Shown here piece by piece: positions 23,508-31,898 of a stretch of DNA of 64,000 nt. The stretch lies in contig NZ_BFAY01000011.1 in assembly GCF_003112675.1 (NCBI RefSeq), forward strand, positions 496,001 to 560,000. The letters are read 5' to 3'. This stretch comes from Leptospira johnsonii (lineage in GTDB: Bacteria > Spirochaetota > Leptospiria > Leptospirales > Leptospiraceae). Within the stretch, counting starts at the first letter, position 1; each line of letters starts with the position of its first letter. The notes beneath the pieces were generated by a model, which searched no databases, was not told where the DNA came from, and saw only the letters and a program-made list of their open reading frames with translations. The translations under genes were made by a program, and so were the position numbers.

Positions 23508-24593
23508 ATGAAAAAGAATACAGAAATGAAAGAAACTCTTGGAAGTGTTAGGGAGATTATCTCCGATAGCAGCTTCGACAATCCTACTTACCTGGGGATC
23601 GCTTATTTTATCCGAGATCTATTTTTCTTCTCGGTCACTATGTTCCTGCTTTGGAACGTCGATACTTGGTATTATCTTCCTTTTCTCTGGGTATTCGCAG
23701 GTTTGAGTATCGCTTCTCTTTTTATTATCGGACACGATGCTTGTCACGGAGCGTTATTCAAAAGTGAAAGAGTTTCCTATTGGATCGGACAGATCGCAAT
23801 GCTGCCTTCTTTGCACGCTTATAACCAATGGGGATATGGACATAATAGAGTCCATCACGGACATACGATCAAACTAAAAGGTGATTTCGTGTGGCATCCT
23901 GTAACTCCGGAACAATATAAAAATTTCGGAATATTCAGAAAAGCATTCCATAGACTTGCCTGGTCCGCTTTCGGAGGAGGAATCTATTACTTGGTAGAAA
24001 TCTGGCTGAAAGGAATGGTCCTTTTTACGGCCCCTATGAAAGAAGCTCTCAGAGATAAATTGCTGATGCTTACTTTTGCATTAGGTTCTGCAGGTGCAGT
24101 TTTTTATTTCGGCGGTAATACCCCTAACGGATTCGATCTAGGATTAGGAACTTGGTTTTTCCTAAAAGTATGGCTTCTTCCTTTTATCTCTTGGAACTAT
24201 TTCATCGGAATCACCGTATATGTGCATCATATTCGTCCGGAAGTTCCTTGGAAAGATGCGGAAGAATGGACTCCTTTTTACGGACAAATGAGAGGAACCG
24301 TAAATTATCATGTTCCGAAATTTGCAAACTTCTTCATGCATAATATTTTCATTCATTCTCCTCATCATGTTCATATGAAGATCCCTTTCTATAAATTAGG
24401 TCAGGCGCTGAAAGAAATCAAAGCGCATTACGGAGCGTACGTGGTAGAAAGGAAATCCGTTTTAAAAGATTATATAGAGTCCACATCCAAATGTAAGCTT
24501 ATGGATACAGAAACCGGAAAATGGATGACTTACTCGGAAGCATTTAACGATGAGGATGAGTCAGAACCTGAACTGGAAACGGCTGCCACTTAA
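23508..24593 (+). CDS. Membrane fatty acid desaturase
   Basis: 361 residues. Three histidine boxes for the di-iron centre are complete: HDACHG (residues 76-80), HNRVHHG (112-117) and HSPHHVH (about 287-293). Between them lie four hydrophobic segments. This layout, with ...GHNRVHHGHT and an N-terminal soluble stretch, matches the omega-3/delta-12 acyl-lipid desaturase family (FA_desaturase). It would insert double bonds in membrane fatty acids, relevant to membrane fluidity in an environmental spirochaete. The electron donor is not encoded nearby. AGGAT precedes the ATG; the C-terminal tail is acidic. Confidence 0.9.
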   Translation: MKKNTEMKETLGSVREIISDSSFDNPTYLGIAYFIRDLFFFSVTMFLLWNVDTWYYLPFLWVFAGLSIASLFIIGHDACHGALFKSERVSYWIGQIAMLPSLHAYNQWGYGHNRVHHGHTIKLKGDFVWHPVTPEQYKNFGIFRKAFHRLAWSAFGGGIYYLVEIWLKGMVLFTAPMKEALRDKLLMLTFALGSAGAVFYFGGNTPNGFDLGLGTWFFLKVWLLPFISWNYFIGITVYVHHIRPEVPWKDAEEWTPFYGQMRGTVNYHVPKFANFFMHNIFIHSPHHVHMKIPFYKLGQALKEIKAHYGAYVVERKSVLKDYIESTSKCKLMDTETGKWMTYSEAFNDEDESEPELETAAT

Positions 24594-24657
24594 AAATTTC
24601 TCTCTAAAACGATTGGGAATTGATTTTTAAAGGGAGCCAGCAAGTCTGATTTCCAGA

Positions 24658-24954
24658 ATGAAATTTTTCCTGATCGAATTAGAATATTTAGTACCCCTCG
24701 AAAAATTAGATCAAACGGTTCCGGCCCATAGAGAGTTTTTACAAACCTTATATGATGTTGGGACCCTTCTTCTTTCCGGACCGAAAGAGCCAAGAAACGG
24801 CGGAATGATCATCGCAAAATCGATCTCTTTAGAAAAGATCAGCGAGACAATGAAAGAAGATCCTTTCGCAAAACTAGGTTACGCAAATTATAAATACACG
24901 GAGTTCCATCCGGTAAAACACCAGACATTCCTAAAAAGTTGGTTAGAAGGCTGA
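24658..24954 (+). CDS. YCII-family protein
   Basis: 98 residues, the usual size for YciI-like proteins. It has the ferredoxin-like pattern MKFFLIELEYLVPLEKLDQTVPAHREFLQTLYDVGTLLLSGP, with the conserved His of the active-site region in PAHREFL and the GP near the loop, then DPFAKLGYANYKYTEFHPVKH. YciI-type proteins occur as stand-alone proteins and fused to regulators; the function is unsettled, possibly hydrolysis or dehalogenation of small molecules. It follows the desaturase gene in the same direction, 64 bases behind. A terminator hairpin serving the opposite strand follows. Confidence 0.8.
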   Translation: MKFFLIELEYLVPLEKLDQTVPAHREFLQTLYDVGTLLLSGPKEPRNGGMIIAKSISLEKISETMKEDPFAKLGYANYKYTEFHPVKHQTFLKSWLEG

Positions 24955-24956
24955 AG

Positions 24957-24998
24957 AAAAAAACCGCCTCCCGACTCCTTTCGGAGCACGGGAAGCGG
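24957..24998 (-). terminator. Strong rho-independent terminator of the PF10118 pair
   Basis: On the minus strand: a ten-base stem CCGCTTCCCG / CGGGAGGCGG (one T-G pair), a small internal bulge, an inner stem CTCC-GAAA-GGAG with a stable GAAA tetraloop, and then a run of seven T. It lies 24 bases after the stop of the second PF10118 gene. Confidence 0.88.
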
Positions 24999-25021
24999 GG
25001 AGCAAAGTGATTGGATGGGTG

Positions 25022-25867
25022 CTAGATAGTTATCAGAGCCGCGTTCGCAAGCTCGTATCCGCCAGTTTGGTCAGGATGAAAATCTTTTTTGAAATATAGA
25101 AGTGCAGCGCTAAAAAGTTGAGGATACAAGATCCTTCCGATCTTGCGTGCAGACTTCATGTCTTGGAAATATTTACGGAATCCTACTTTCTTATCCGTGA
25201 GTAAGAACCAATGTTGCAGGCTTAAAGCGTATCCCCAGAACATGAAGGATGCTACTATGAATCCCATGATCCTTAGGAAATGACTCTTAGAAACAGTTTG
25301 GAGAACGTCATACGCTACAGACTTATGCTCGATCTCTTCGCAAGCATGCCAAAGAAGTAGACTTCTCATTTCACCGTAAGCGTCGTCATGAAAATTATGA
25401 CGGATAGAAATTTCAGCCATACTAGCTGTATAATGTTCTAACCCTGCTGTTACCGCAAGTTTCAGTTTTTTACCGAAGAAAAATTCGAATACAGGCAAAA
25501 AGAAACTGAAAGCAGTCCATTTATAGACCTTCTCCATAAGAGTGATAGGTCTTCCTTGGCCTTTTAAGATCTCTAGGATCTTTTCGTGTTCTTTTCCATG
25601 TTGGACTTCCTGTCCTATAAAGGATTTCACTCTAGAGGAAAGACCCGGATCCTTCACTTGGTCAGCAAAAGCTTTTACACTCTTGATAAAAAATCTTTCT
25701 CCTTCCGGAAATAGGATATGATAGGCATTCACCGTATGAGTCATGAACGCGTTATTTGCGATATAATGATCCGGCAAATTTTCCAGACCTTCGAAATTCA
25801 TCTTACGAACAGTAGGAGAATTTGCATCTATTGATTTTAAATTTCTATTCTTAGTTTGGGTACTCAT
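25022..25867 (-). CDS. PF10118 metal-dependent hydrolase-like protein, copy 2
   Basis: 281 residues. Sequence is close along its whole length to the adjacent upstream gene, with shared blocks such as RKMNFEGLENL, NAYHILFPEGERFF, IKSVKAFADQVKDP, GQEVQHGKEHEK, AVTAGLEHYTAS and LLWHACEEIEHKSVAYD. These Glu/His-rich helical motifs (EGERFF, E..HGKEHE, GLEHYTA, CEEIEHK) are the di-metal ligand pattern of the PF10118 family, a ferritin-like group annotated as predicted metal-dependent hydrolases. Activity is unknown; related proteins occur near steroid or fatty acid genes. Two hydrophobic segments (about 120-135 and 200-225) suggest membrane association. Twelve bases separate it from copy 1. Confidence 0.85.
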   Translation of the reverse strand: MSTQTKNRNLKSIDANSPTVRKMNFEGLENLPDHYIANNAFMTHTVNAYHILFPEGERFFIKSVKAFADQVKDPGLSSRVKSFIGQEVQHGKEHEKILEILKGQGRPITLMEKVYKWTAFSFFLPVFEFFFGKKLKLAVTAGLEHYTASMAEISIRHNFHDDAYGEMRSLLLWHACEEIEHKSVAYDVLQTVSKSHFLRIMGFIVASFMFWGYALSLQHWFLLTDKKVGFRKYFQDMKSARKIGRILYPQLFSAALLYFKKDFHPDQTGGYELANAALITI

Positions 25868-25879
25868 TGTATTCTCCTC

Positions 25880-26731
25880 TTAAATAGTTGCTAAGGCAGC
25901 GTTTGCGAGATCATAGCCGCCGGTTTGGTTCGGATGAAAACCAGGTTTGAAATATAAGAAAGCTAATTTTCCGACTTCTATAACGATCAAGCGAGCATAA
26001 GAACCTGCGGAGATAAGATCGGAGAAATATCTTTTAAATCCGATCTTAGGATCAGCAAAAATAAACATATGCTGTAGGGTAAGTGCGTATCCCCAGAACA
26101 TAAGAGAGGCTACGATAAAACCTAAAGTTCTTAAAAAATAACTTTTAGAAACAGTTTGAAGAACGTCGTAAGCGACAGACTTATGCTCTATCTCTTCACA
26201 AGCATGCCAAAGTAGAAGATTTCTCATTTCTCCTTCCGCTTGTTCATGAAGACCGAATCTTAAAGTAACTTCTCCCAAGGAAGCAGTGTAATGTTCTAAA
26301 CCCGCAGTCACGGCGAGTTTTAACTTTTTACCGAAGATAAATTCCAAAACAGGCCAGAAGAATCCATAAGCGGTCTTTACATAAAAATTCAGGATCTTAG
26401 AAACGGGACGTCCTTGTTTTACTAACATCTCCAGAGCTTTTTCATGCTCTTTTCCGTGTTGGACTTCTTGCCCGATAAAACCTTTAATACTATTTTGTAA
26501 TGCAGGATCCTTCACTTGATCTGCGAAAGCTTTTACACTTTTAATAAAGAATCTTTCTCCTTCTGGAAAGATCACATGGTACGCGTTTACAGTATGGGTC
26601 AGGAATGAATTTCCCGCCACGTAATAATCGGATAATTGGTCCAACCCTTCGAAGTCCATCTTACGAACGCTCGGAGAATCGCCGTTGATCGGTTTAATAG
26701 TCCGTTCTTTTTTTTCTGCCTTCACTGACAT
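25880..26731 (-). CDS. PF10118 metal-dependent hydrolase-like protein, copy 1
   Basis: 283 residues, first gene of the tandem pair. It carries the same ligand motifs as copy 2: FPEGERFFIKSVKAFADQV, GQEVQHGKEHEKALE, TAGLEHYTAS and WHACEEIEHKSVAYDV. Differences concentrate in the N-terminal 20 residues and in the helix after residue 110. The pair clearly arose by tandem duplication and both copies keep all candidate metal ligands, so neither looks like a pseudogene. An octapeptide-scale ribosome-binding site (AGGGGG) lies just before the ATG on the minus strand. Its promoter is in the region that also holds a possible small gene on the other strand. Confidence 0.85.
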   Translation of the reverse strand: MSVKAEKKERTIKPINGDSPSVRKMDFEGLDQLSDYYVAGNSFLTHTVNAYHVIFPEGERFFIKSVKAFADQVKDPALQNSIKGFIGQEVQHGKEHEKALEMLVKQGRPVSKILNFYVKTAYGFFWPVLEFIFGKKLKLAVTAGLEHYTASLGEVTLRFGLHEQAEGEMRNLLLWHACEEIEHKSVAYDVLQTVSKSYFLRTLGFIVASLMFWGYALTLQHMFIFADPKIGFKRYFSDLISAGSYARLIVIEVGKLAFLYFKPGFHPNQTGGYDLANAALATI

Positions 26732-26922
26732 TTATATCCCCCTGTTTTTTTCGGGTTTTGTGAGGCTTACTATAAACCTTTCCAAATCGATCCGCCCGCC
26801 GATCCCGGAAAACCCTTGCCGATTTCGAAATCGGCCAGAAAAAGAAGGAAATTTCTTCCAGAAAGCTGTTTTTGTAACATTCGTTTTGTGAAAAATCAGC
26901 GATAGAAAGGAGCGTTTTTAGG

Positions 26923-27036
26923 ATGAGCGGACCTTCTTCTTTTTCAAAAAATCCGCAGAAGAGCTTTTTGATGGAGAAGATGGAAACTTCTTCTCGGAAG
27001 CTTTGGAAACAACAAAGGCTTTACGCTGAGCTTTGA
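26923..27036 (+). CDS. Possible small protein (37 aa)
   Basis: An ATG with AAAGGAG ten bases upstream opens a 37-codon frame: it starts MSGPSSFSKNPQKSF and ends WKQQRLYAEL, basic and helical near the end. It stops 21 bases ahead of tRNA-Val. I do not recognise it. The good ribosome-binding site and the complete lack of other features in this stretch support translation, but so short a frame may be chance. Confidence 0.35.
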   Translation: MSGPSSFSKNPQKSFLMEKMETSSRKLWKQQRLYAEL

Positions 27037-27057
27037 GCCTAAATACTGGCGATTACC

Positions 27058-27131
<74 letters not shown>

Positions 27132-27171
27132 GGGTTTCATTCACACCCTTCTTCTTGGACACCCATAAAAC

Positions 27172-27201
27172 AAAAAAGCCCCCGAACTCGGAGGCTTTTT
27201 C
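27172..27201. terminator. Bidirectional terminator after tRNA-Val
   Basis: AAAAAGCC...GGCTTTTT outer stem of eight perfect bases with an inner CCGA/TCGG pairing gives a near-continuous hairpin with A and T tracts on its sides. It lies between tRNA-Val and the stop of the convergent HEAT-repeat gene. Confidence 0.85.
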
Positions 27202-27224
27202 TATCTTAACAGATTAAGAAAAGA

Positions 27225-28100
27225 TCAGTCGCTAAACAATAGAGTGTTCGCAGGCATCTTGAAACCTGTCACACTTGCCAGGTCCTTTTTGATCTGTTCT
27301 CTTACCATTTGGTCATGCTCGATGAGTAATGCTTCTCTCAGAGAATATTCTCCCGCTTTCAGGTCCACTTCGCCCACTGCAATAGAAGCTCTATAACGAA
27401 CCATAGGAGATTCGTCTTTTAAGAATGCACAAAGGTCATAGAACTTTTGGTTCGCAATACGATTGATGTATACGATCGCGTTTAAGATCGCAACTTTAGC
27501 AAAAGGATTTTTTTCCTTATCGATTGCGGAATTCAATTGGGAAAGTACATCTTTGCGGTTTAAATTTTTCAAGCCGTCCGCTGCAGAAGCTCTTACATAA
27601 AAATTCGGATGGTTCAAAGCGTTTATGATCGCTTCTTGGTTTTCTTTGCTAAAAGGAAGAAGTCCTACATTTCGGATCAGTTCTCCCGCCGCGATCACCA
27701 TATTATAACCTTCAGGTGAACTGAACGAAGGATAATCTCCTTCTTGAACGGTAGCGGAAATCTTTTTAAATTCTTCCAACATTCCAGGTCCGGAGATATC
27801 GGACTCCATCGCTCCCAGTGCTTGTGCAATGGTGAATTTTAATGTAGGAGAATTTTCCTCAGATTTAGGAACGTTTGGATTTCCTTTTAGCGCCTTCAGA
27901 AGAGGACGGACGGCCAACTTGCTGCTTACGAATCTTAGATAATCTGCAGCCTGGATCCTCTCCTCTAGGTTGCCGCTCTCCAATTTTTTGACTTGGTCGT
28001 AAAACATTTGGTCCAACTTCTCATAGATCTGCTCTTTTGCAGAGAGTTGGGTAGTGAGTGATAATATAATTCCAAGGACAAGAATTCTTACGGTCGACAT
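27225..28100 (-). CDS. Exported HEAT-repeat protein
   Basis: 291 residues. Signal peptide VRILVLGIILSLTTQLSA at the N-terminus, cleavage after the SA. The mature part is all helical with HEAT-type repeats, each with a hydrophobic pair and Asp/Arg turn: NLEERIQAADYLRFVSSKLAVRPLLKALK, HPNFYVRASAADGLKNL, NPFAKVAILNAIVYIN, DESPMVRYRASIAVGEVD and EHDQMVREQIKKDLASV. HEAT proteins serve as protein-binding scaffolds; this one would act in the periplasm. It follows the PhaR-like gene on the same strand with a 67-base gap, and ends at the bidirectional terminator. Confidence 0.82.
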   Translation of the reverse strand: MSTVRILVLGIILSLTTQLSAKEQIYEKLDQMFYDQVKKLESGNLEERIQAADYLRFVSSKLAVRPLLKALKGNPNVPKSEENSPTLKFTIAQALGAMESDISGPGMLEEFKKISATVQEGDYPSFSSPEGYNMVIAAGELIRNVGLLPFSKENQEAIINALNHPNFYVRASAADGLKNLNRKDVLSQLNSAIDKEKNPFAKVAILNAIVYINRIANQKFYDLCAFLKDESPMVRYRASIAVGEVDLKAGEYSLREALLIEHDQMVREQIKKDLASVTGFKMPANTLLFSD

Positions 28101-28167
28101 GGGTTCCCCCTATGTTGTTTATCGGATTTACTAAGGTCGATCTTAACTTTTGGAGACCGCAAATCCT

Positions 28168-28731
28168 TTATAGGGACTCGGTTTCCTTGACTCTTTCCGC
28201 AATCTTGCGAATTTTCTCCGATAGATCCTCGACAGCCAATTCCTTTTCGCCGCCTTCTTCTAATTCTCGACCCACTTTTTTCAGGTCTTCTTGGATCTGT
28301 TCGCTGTTTTCACTGGCTCTCTGGGCCAAATGGGTGAGTAGGTCTTCACGATAACTTTTCACTTCTTCCAGACGAAGTTCTCCCAAAGCCACCATACTCT
28401 GCAGGATCCTGTCCATTTTTTCCTTGGTTAAATAGGCGAGACCTATTCCTCCCAGGACCAAACGGCCGAATAATGCGCTGATATTCTTGCCCGTTTCTCG
28501 GATCAGGGCAGAAAGCATATAATTGGAAAATTCTTCGTTTCTCTGGCCCAAACTCACCTTAAGAAAGGTCTGGCCGAGGATCTTAGGAGTGATGTCCTGA
28601 CCGCTCATATTATCGATCACTTTGATCTCTTCGCCCGCGATAATCATCTCGGCGACATCTTCTAGAGTAATCGTTTTGCTGGTTTCGGGATCGTACAACC
28701 TTCTGTTTGCGTATCTTTTCAGAACTTTCAT
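28168..28731 (-). CDS. PhaR-like polyhydroxyalkanoate regulator-type protein
   Basis: 187 residues. The N-terminus [29 protein letters not shown] is the hallmark of the PHB accumulation regulator DNA-binding domain (PF07879), usually written KRYxNRRLYDT..S.YITL. Residues 60-120 contain hydrophobic helices ([16 protein letters not shown]) and 125-187 a charged coiled coil. PhaR proteins repress phasin and PHA synthesis genes and can bind the polymer. No PHA synthase is in this window, so the role here is open; in leptospires the family may control other granule or envelope functions. It is probably cytoplasmic and transcribed with the HEAT gene. Confidence 0.82.
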   Translation of the reverse strand: MKVLKRYANRRLYDPETSKTITLEDVAEMIIAGEEIKVIDNMSGQDITPKILGQTFLKVSLGQRNEEFSNYMLSALIRETGKNISALFGRLVLGGIGLAYLTKEKMDRILQSMVALGELRLEEVKSYREDLLTHLAQRASENSEQIQEDLKKVGRELEEGGEKELAVEDLSEKIRKIAERVKETESL

Positions 28732-28911
28732 TCTTGGTTTTGCTCGTAATCAACACTTTCAGGACAAGCCCACAAAAGCAGTTCGCCCGAGGGGCAAACT
28801 TGTTTTTCTTTCCGATTCCCCTTTCTAGTTGCGGGTTTTCCGCAATGCACCAATTCTAGGATCGGACGAAAATCCCCAAGGTCAAGGAAAAAACCCGTCC
28901 TTTGCAAAGAG

Positions 28912-29799
28912 ATGAACTTACTATCCGATGCCTTACTTCTGCACCGACTCAGCTCGGATGAACAAGAGTTCCTAGTCGCTTTGTTAAAGTGGAAAGGAAT
29001 TGATCATCTAGAATGGGTAAGAAGTTCCGGCTTCCCCTCTTCCACTAAAGAAGTTTTAGTTTGGAAGAAGGATGCGAGTCCCGAGGATGTCCGCTCCGCA
29101 CATGATTGGTCCAGAGAAGTTTGTCTGATAGGAAGATTTGATGCGGAAGAAAAGAATTCTTTCGTAAGAGCGGGAGCGACTCGGATCTATGATCTAAATT
29201 CCTTTGCCTTAGAAGAATTTCCATTCTTCAAATTTTCAAAACCTCTTCATCCTGAGATGGTAGTGCTCACACAGAATTCGGATCTCTTTTCCAAATATAG
29301 ATCTCTTCTTAGAGCCTGCGGGTCCAATGCCCATTGGTGCAAGGACATATTAGGACTTCCTAATATGCTAAAAGAAACCAAACCCGGGGTTCTGGTTTTG
29401 GACTCCGAATCTTTCTCCGTCAGAGAACTTGTTCCTAAAATGAAAAGTCTTTTAGGAACTCCTTATTTTCCTCTCAGCTTTTGTCTGATAGATTTTAATA
29501 AAGAAAATGTGTACCAAAATTTAGCGACCGGTTTGAAGGATATCTCAAAGGCTTTTTTTGAACCTAAGGACCTTCTTCTTTTTTTAAGAGACAGACTGGC
29601 GCTTGCCTCTCCTCCCAAAGATTCCTTTTTCCAAGCAATCGACTGGTCTGGAAGTCCCAGAAATATCAGAGAATACGAATTCCCGAACGTTCCGGACGGA
29701 ATGTTAGAAAGAGCGGAAGCTGCCTATTTATACAGGATCCGCCGTTTATTTTTATGGATGGGAGAAGGCGCCAATAGAGGAACTGAGATCTCCGCTTAA
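28912..29799 (+). CDS. Hypothetical protein with receiver-like region
   Basis: 295 residues, soluble. I do not recognise the family. The middle (about 115-225) reads like a Rossmann-type or degenerate response-regulator receiver: EMVVLTQNSDLFSKYRSLLRACG, PGVLVLDSESFSVRELVPKMKS with an Asp at the place of the phospho-acceptor, then FPLSFCLIDFNKEN and AFFEPKDLLLFLRDRL. The N-terminal 100 residues show a similar alternation and may be a second such domain (KEVLVWKKDASPEDVRSAHDW, CLIGRFDAEEKNSFV). The acidic triad near the start of a true receiver is missing. The stop overlaps the stop of the convergent DsbA-like gene by four bases. Confidence 0.62.
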   Translation: MNLLSDALLLHRLSSDEQEFLVALLKWKGIDHLEWVRSSGFPSSTKEVLVWKKDASPEDVRSAHDWSREVCLIGRFDAEEKNSFVRAGATRIYDLNSFALEEFPFFKFSKPLHPEMVVLTQNSDLFSKYRSLLRACGSNAHWCKDILGLPNMLKETKPGVLVLDSESFSVRELVPKMKSLLGTPYFPLSFCLIDFNKENVYQNLATGLKDISKAFFEPKDLLLFLRDRLALASPPKDSFFQAIDWSGSPRNIREYEFPNVPDGMLERAEAAYLYRIRRLFLWMGEGANRGTEISA

Positions 29800-30449
29800 G
29801 CCCCAGCCTCGGATTCTAATTTTTCGAAAACCTGTAAGAATAGATCTACCGGTTGAGCGCCTGAAACTGCATACTTCTCGTTAAAGATATAGAACGGCAC
29901 TCCTGTCACTCCTAACATTTTGCCTTCGTTTTCTTCGGTTTCGATCTGGGAAAGAAGAGGGGAATCCTGGCGAACTTCTTCCAATTCAGATATTGGAACT
30001 CCAACTTGAGCTAGGCTTTCTTGGATGATAGAATCGTCTGAAAGATTTTTTCCTTCAGAGAAAAACTTTTGGAAGAATACTTCGGCTAGTTCCGCTTCTT
30101 TCCCGTAATTCCTAGCCCTACGAATGAGAGCATGTAGAAGAAAAGTATTCGGCTGGTGGCCTTGTAGAATATTAGAAAACTCTAATCCATCTTCTTTGGC
30201 AATATCCGAAACTCTTTGGGTCATCATTTTTACACGGTCCAAAGAGCCGAATTTTTTGACCATATGAGCTTCTCTATCTTCTCCCTGTTCAGGAAGATCA
30301 GGATTTAATTGGAATGGTTTCCACTCTACGACGATCTTGTCTCCAGGGTGATTGCCTTCCCAAGACTCGATTGCTTTCTCCAGTCTTTTTTTGCCTATAT
30401 AACACCAAGGACAGACTACGTCCGAATAAATTGAGATACTAGTTTCCAA
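29796..30449 (-). CDS. FrnE-like DsbA-family oxidoreductase
   Basis: 217 residues. N-terminal ISIYSDVVCPWCYIGKKRLEKAI with the CPWC active site (Cys13 and Cys16), the family-typical WKPFQLNPDLP, NTFLLHALIRRARNYG, then VTGVPFYIFNEKYAVSGAQP containing the cis-Pro loop. This is the FrnE/HCCA isomerase-like branch of DsbA proteins, which lacks a signal peptide and works in the cytoplasm; some members are linked to oxidative or metal stress. The length is normal. It stands alone: the next minus-strand gene upstream is read from 75 bases away. Convergent with the receiver-like gene. Confidence 0.9.
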   Translation of the reverse strand: METSISIYSDVVCPWCYIGKKRLEKAIESWEGNHPGDKIVVEWKPFQLNPDLPEQGEDREAHMVKKFGSLDRVKMMTQRVSDIAKEDGLEFSNILQGHQPNTFLLHALIRRARNYGKEAELAEVFFQKFFSEGKNLSDDSIIQESLAQVGVPISELEEVRQDSPLLSQIETEENEGKMLGVTGVPFYIFNEKYAVSGAQPVDLFLQVFEKLESEAGA

Positions 30450-30524
30450 TGCCTTCTCCTGTAACTCTTAGACATACAAGAGGTCTAAAAACTGCATCCT
30501 TTTTTTGGGAGGGAGACGACAGAA

Positions 30525-31295
30525 TTAATCTTCGTCCAGAAGTTCTGCGGCTTCTATTTCTTCCAGACCTCTGTTCGGAAATGCCTGTTCATAGAATAAT
30601 GCTGCAAATAGATCGAAGTCCTCGTCTGTGGGGAGATTTTTTTTCTCCCAGTATTCGTTCCTTCTTTTGATCAGAATGGAGATAGTTTCGTCTTCTAAGG
30701 AGAATTCTTTTCCACCCCTGTTCATTTTGCGGATCAACCAATTCAGATTATGGATAAAAAAGTTCCCAGTGAACTCCAGGGTAGAAAGAGAAGGTTCCCT
30801 TTTCATCAGATTTTCTGTATGATAAAGAGGAACTCTTAAGTAGTACGGGTCCTTGGTTTGTTGGTACTGTTTGTATCCGTTGGAAATGGATTCGAAGAAT
30901 GGCCAAGAATTTGTATAAGAAGTTCGGATCAGTTTTTCCTTTTCAGGATGGAGCCTTGCGACTTCTACAAGATCCACAAACTGGTCATTCTTCAAAGCTT
31001 CTCTTAAGATAGAATCCATTGGAGTAGGTCTTGGCTCCGAGTTTACAAGATAAACGTAAAGATATTTGACCTCATAAGCAAATCTGGACTCTCTTGGGAT
31101 ATAATATTCTATCCAGATCGGTTCTTTATAATAATTTACTAATTCTTCTTCAGGTAAATCGGGAGTGACGCTAAGCGATTTTAACTTTTTGACGTCGTCT
31201 GTGATTACTTTTTGGCCGTGAACCCGAGTCCTGGAACGTTTGATCTGTTTGAGTTCCGATTTGTTTAAGAGTGGTTTCGGTTTGTACGAGTCCAT
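30525..31295 (-). CDS. Conserved hypothetical protein
   Basis: 256 residues, soluble, rich in Glu, Lys and Tyr. The N-terminal 35 residues are basic ([17 protein letters not shown]). There are aromatic-rich patches ([47 protein letters not shown]) and an acidic tail. I do not recognise a family, and no motif for catalysis or nucleotide binding is visible. It has 75 bases to the DsbA-like gene downstream and about 70 to the TlpA-like gene upstream, all on the same strand, so it may be part of a loose transcription unit. Confidence 0.6.
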   Translation of the reverse strand: MDSYKPKPLLNKSELKQIKRSRTRVHGQKVITDDVKKLKSLSVTPDLPEEELVNYYKEPIWIEYYIPRESRFAYEVKYLYVYLVNSEPRPTPMDSILREALKNDQFVDLVEVARLHPEKEKLIRTSYTNSWPFFESISNGYKQYQQTKDPYYLRVPLYHTENLMKREPSLSTLEFTGNFFIHNLNWLIRKMNRGGKEFSLEDETISILIKRRNEYWEKKNLPTDEDFDLFAALFYEQAFPNRGLEEIEAAELLDED

Positions 31296-31364
31296 CGGAT
31301 TGATTATCGGAAATTGGAGGTCTAAAATTCAAAGGTAAGAAGAAAGACGGACACTTTTAAGACG

Positions 31365-31880
31365 CTAGGACCAGAAAATTCTTGCCCAGATCAATCTTAG
31401 GAACATGCCTAAAGGACTCATAATTCCGGACTCCGCGAATCTTACCTTTCCTTCTCCATCCAAAATATAGAAACTAGGATAACCTCTGATCCCCCAATCT
31501 CTAAGTAACATCGGGTTTCCAACGATCACAGGAAAATCCACAGCTTGTTTTTCGAGATAGTCTTTAAGTGCGGAGGAATTTTCTCCTTCTTCTACACTGA
31601 TAAATGCAAAATGATTTTGGCCTTTGAGAGTGGAAGCATACCACTTGACCAAGGGAAGATTCGTATTACAAACTCCACACCAGGTCGCCCAAAAATATAC
31701 TACTGTGGTCTTGCCTTTTATATTCGCTTTTTCTCCAATAGGAATTCTGAATTCTTTTCCATCCAGACTCACTACGGGTTCCGTGTCTAAGGCTCTAAAC
31801 CAAGCTAGAAAAAAAGTTGCGGAAAGTAGAAGGGCCAACGCTCCTCCATACTGAAAGCCTGCTTTCACTCTTTTGTTCAT
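31365..31880 (-). CDS. TlpA-like thiol-disulfide oxidoreductase
   Basis: 171 residues. A signal anchor at 12-28 (YGGALALLLSATFFLAW) places the domain outside the cytoplasm. The thioredoxin fold follows with VVYFWATWCGVCNTNLPLVKWYAS, active-site Cys68 and Cys71, then HFAFISVEEGENSSALKDYL and the cis-Pro in GIRGYPSFYILDGEGKVRF. TlpA/ResA-type proteins reduce disulfides of cytochrome c or other periplasmic targets. No cytochrome maturation gene is adjacent. The gap to the prenyltransferase gene upstream is 18 bases, so the two are probably co-transcribed. Confidence 0.88.
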   Translation of the reverse strand: MNKRVKAGFQYGGALALLLSATFFLAWFRALDTEPVVSLDGKEFRIPIGEKANIKGKTTVVYFWATWCGVCNTNLPLVKWYASTLKGQNHFAFISVEEGENSSALKDYLEKQAVDFPVIVGNPMLLRDWGIRGYPSFYILDGEGKVRFAESGIMSPLGMFLRLIWARIFWS

Positions 31881-31898
31881 GCCTTAGTTAGACCTAGA

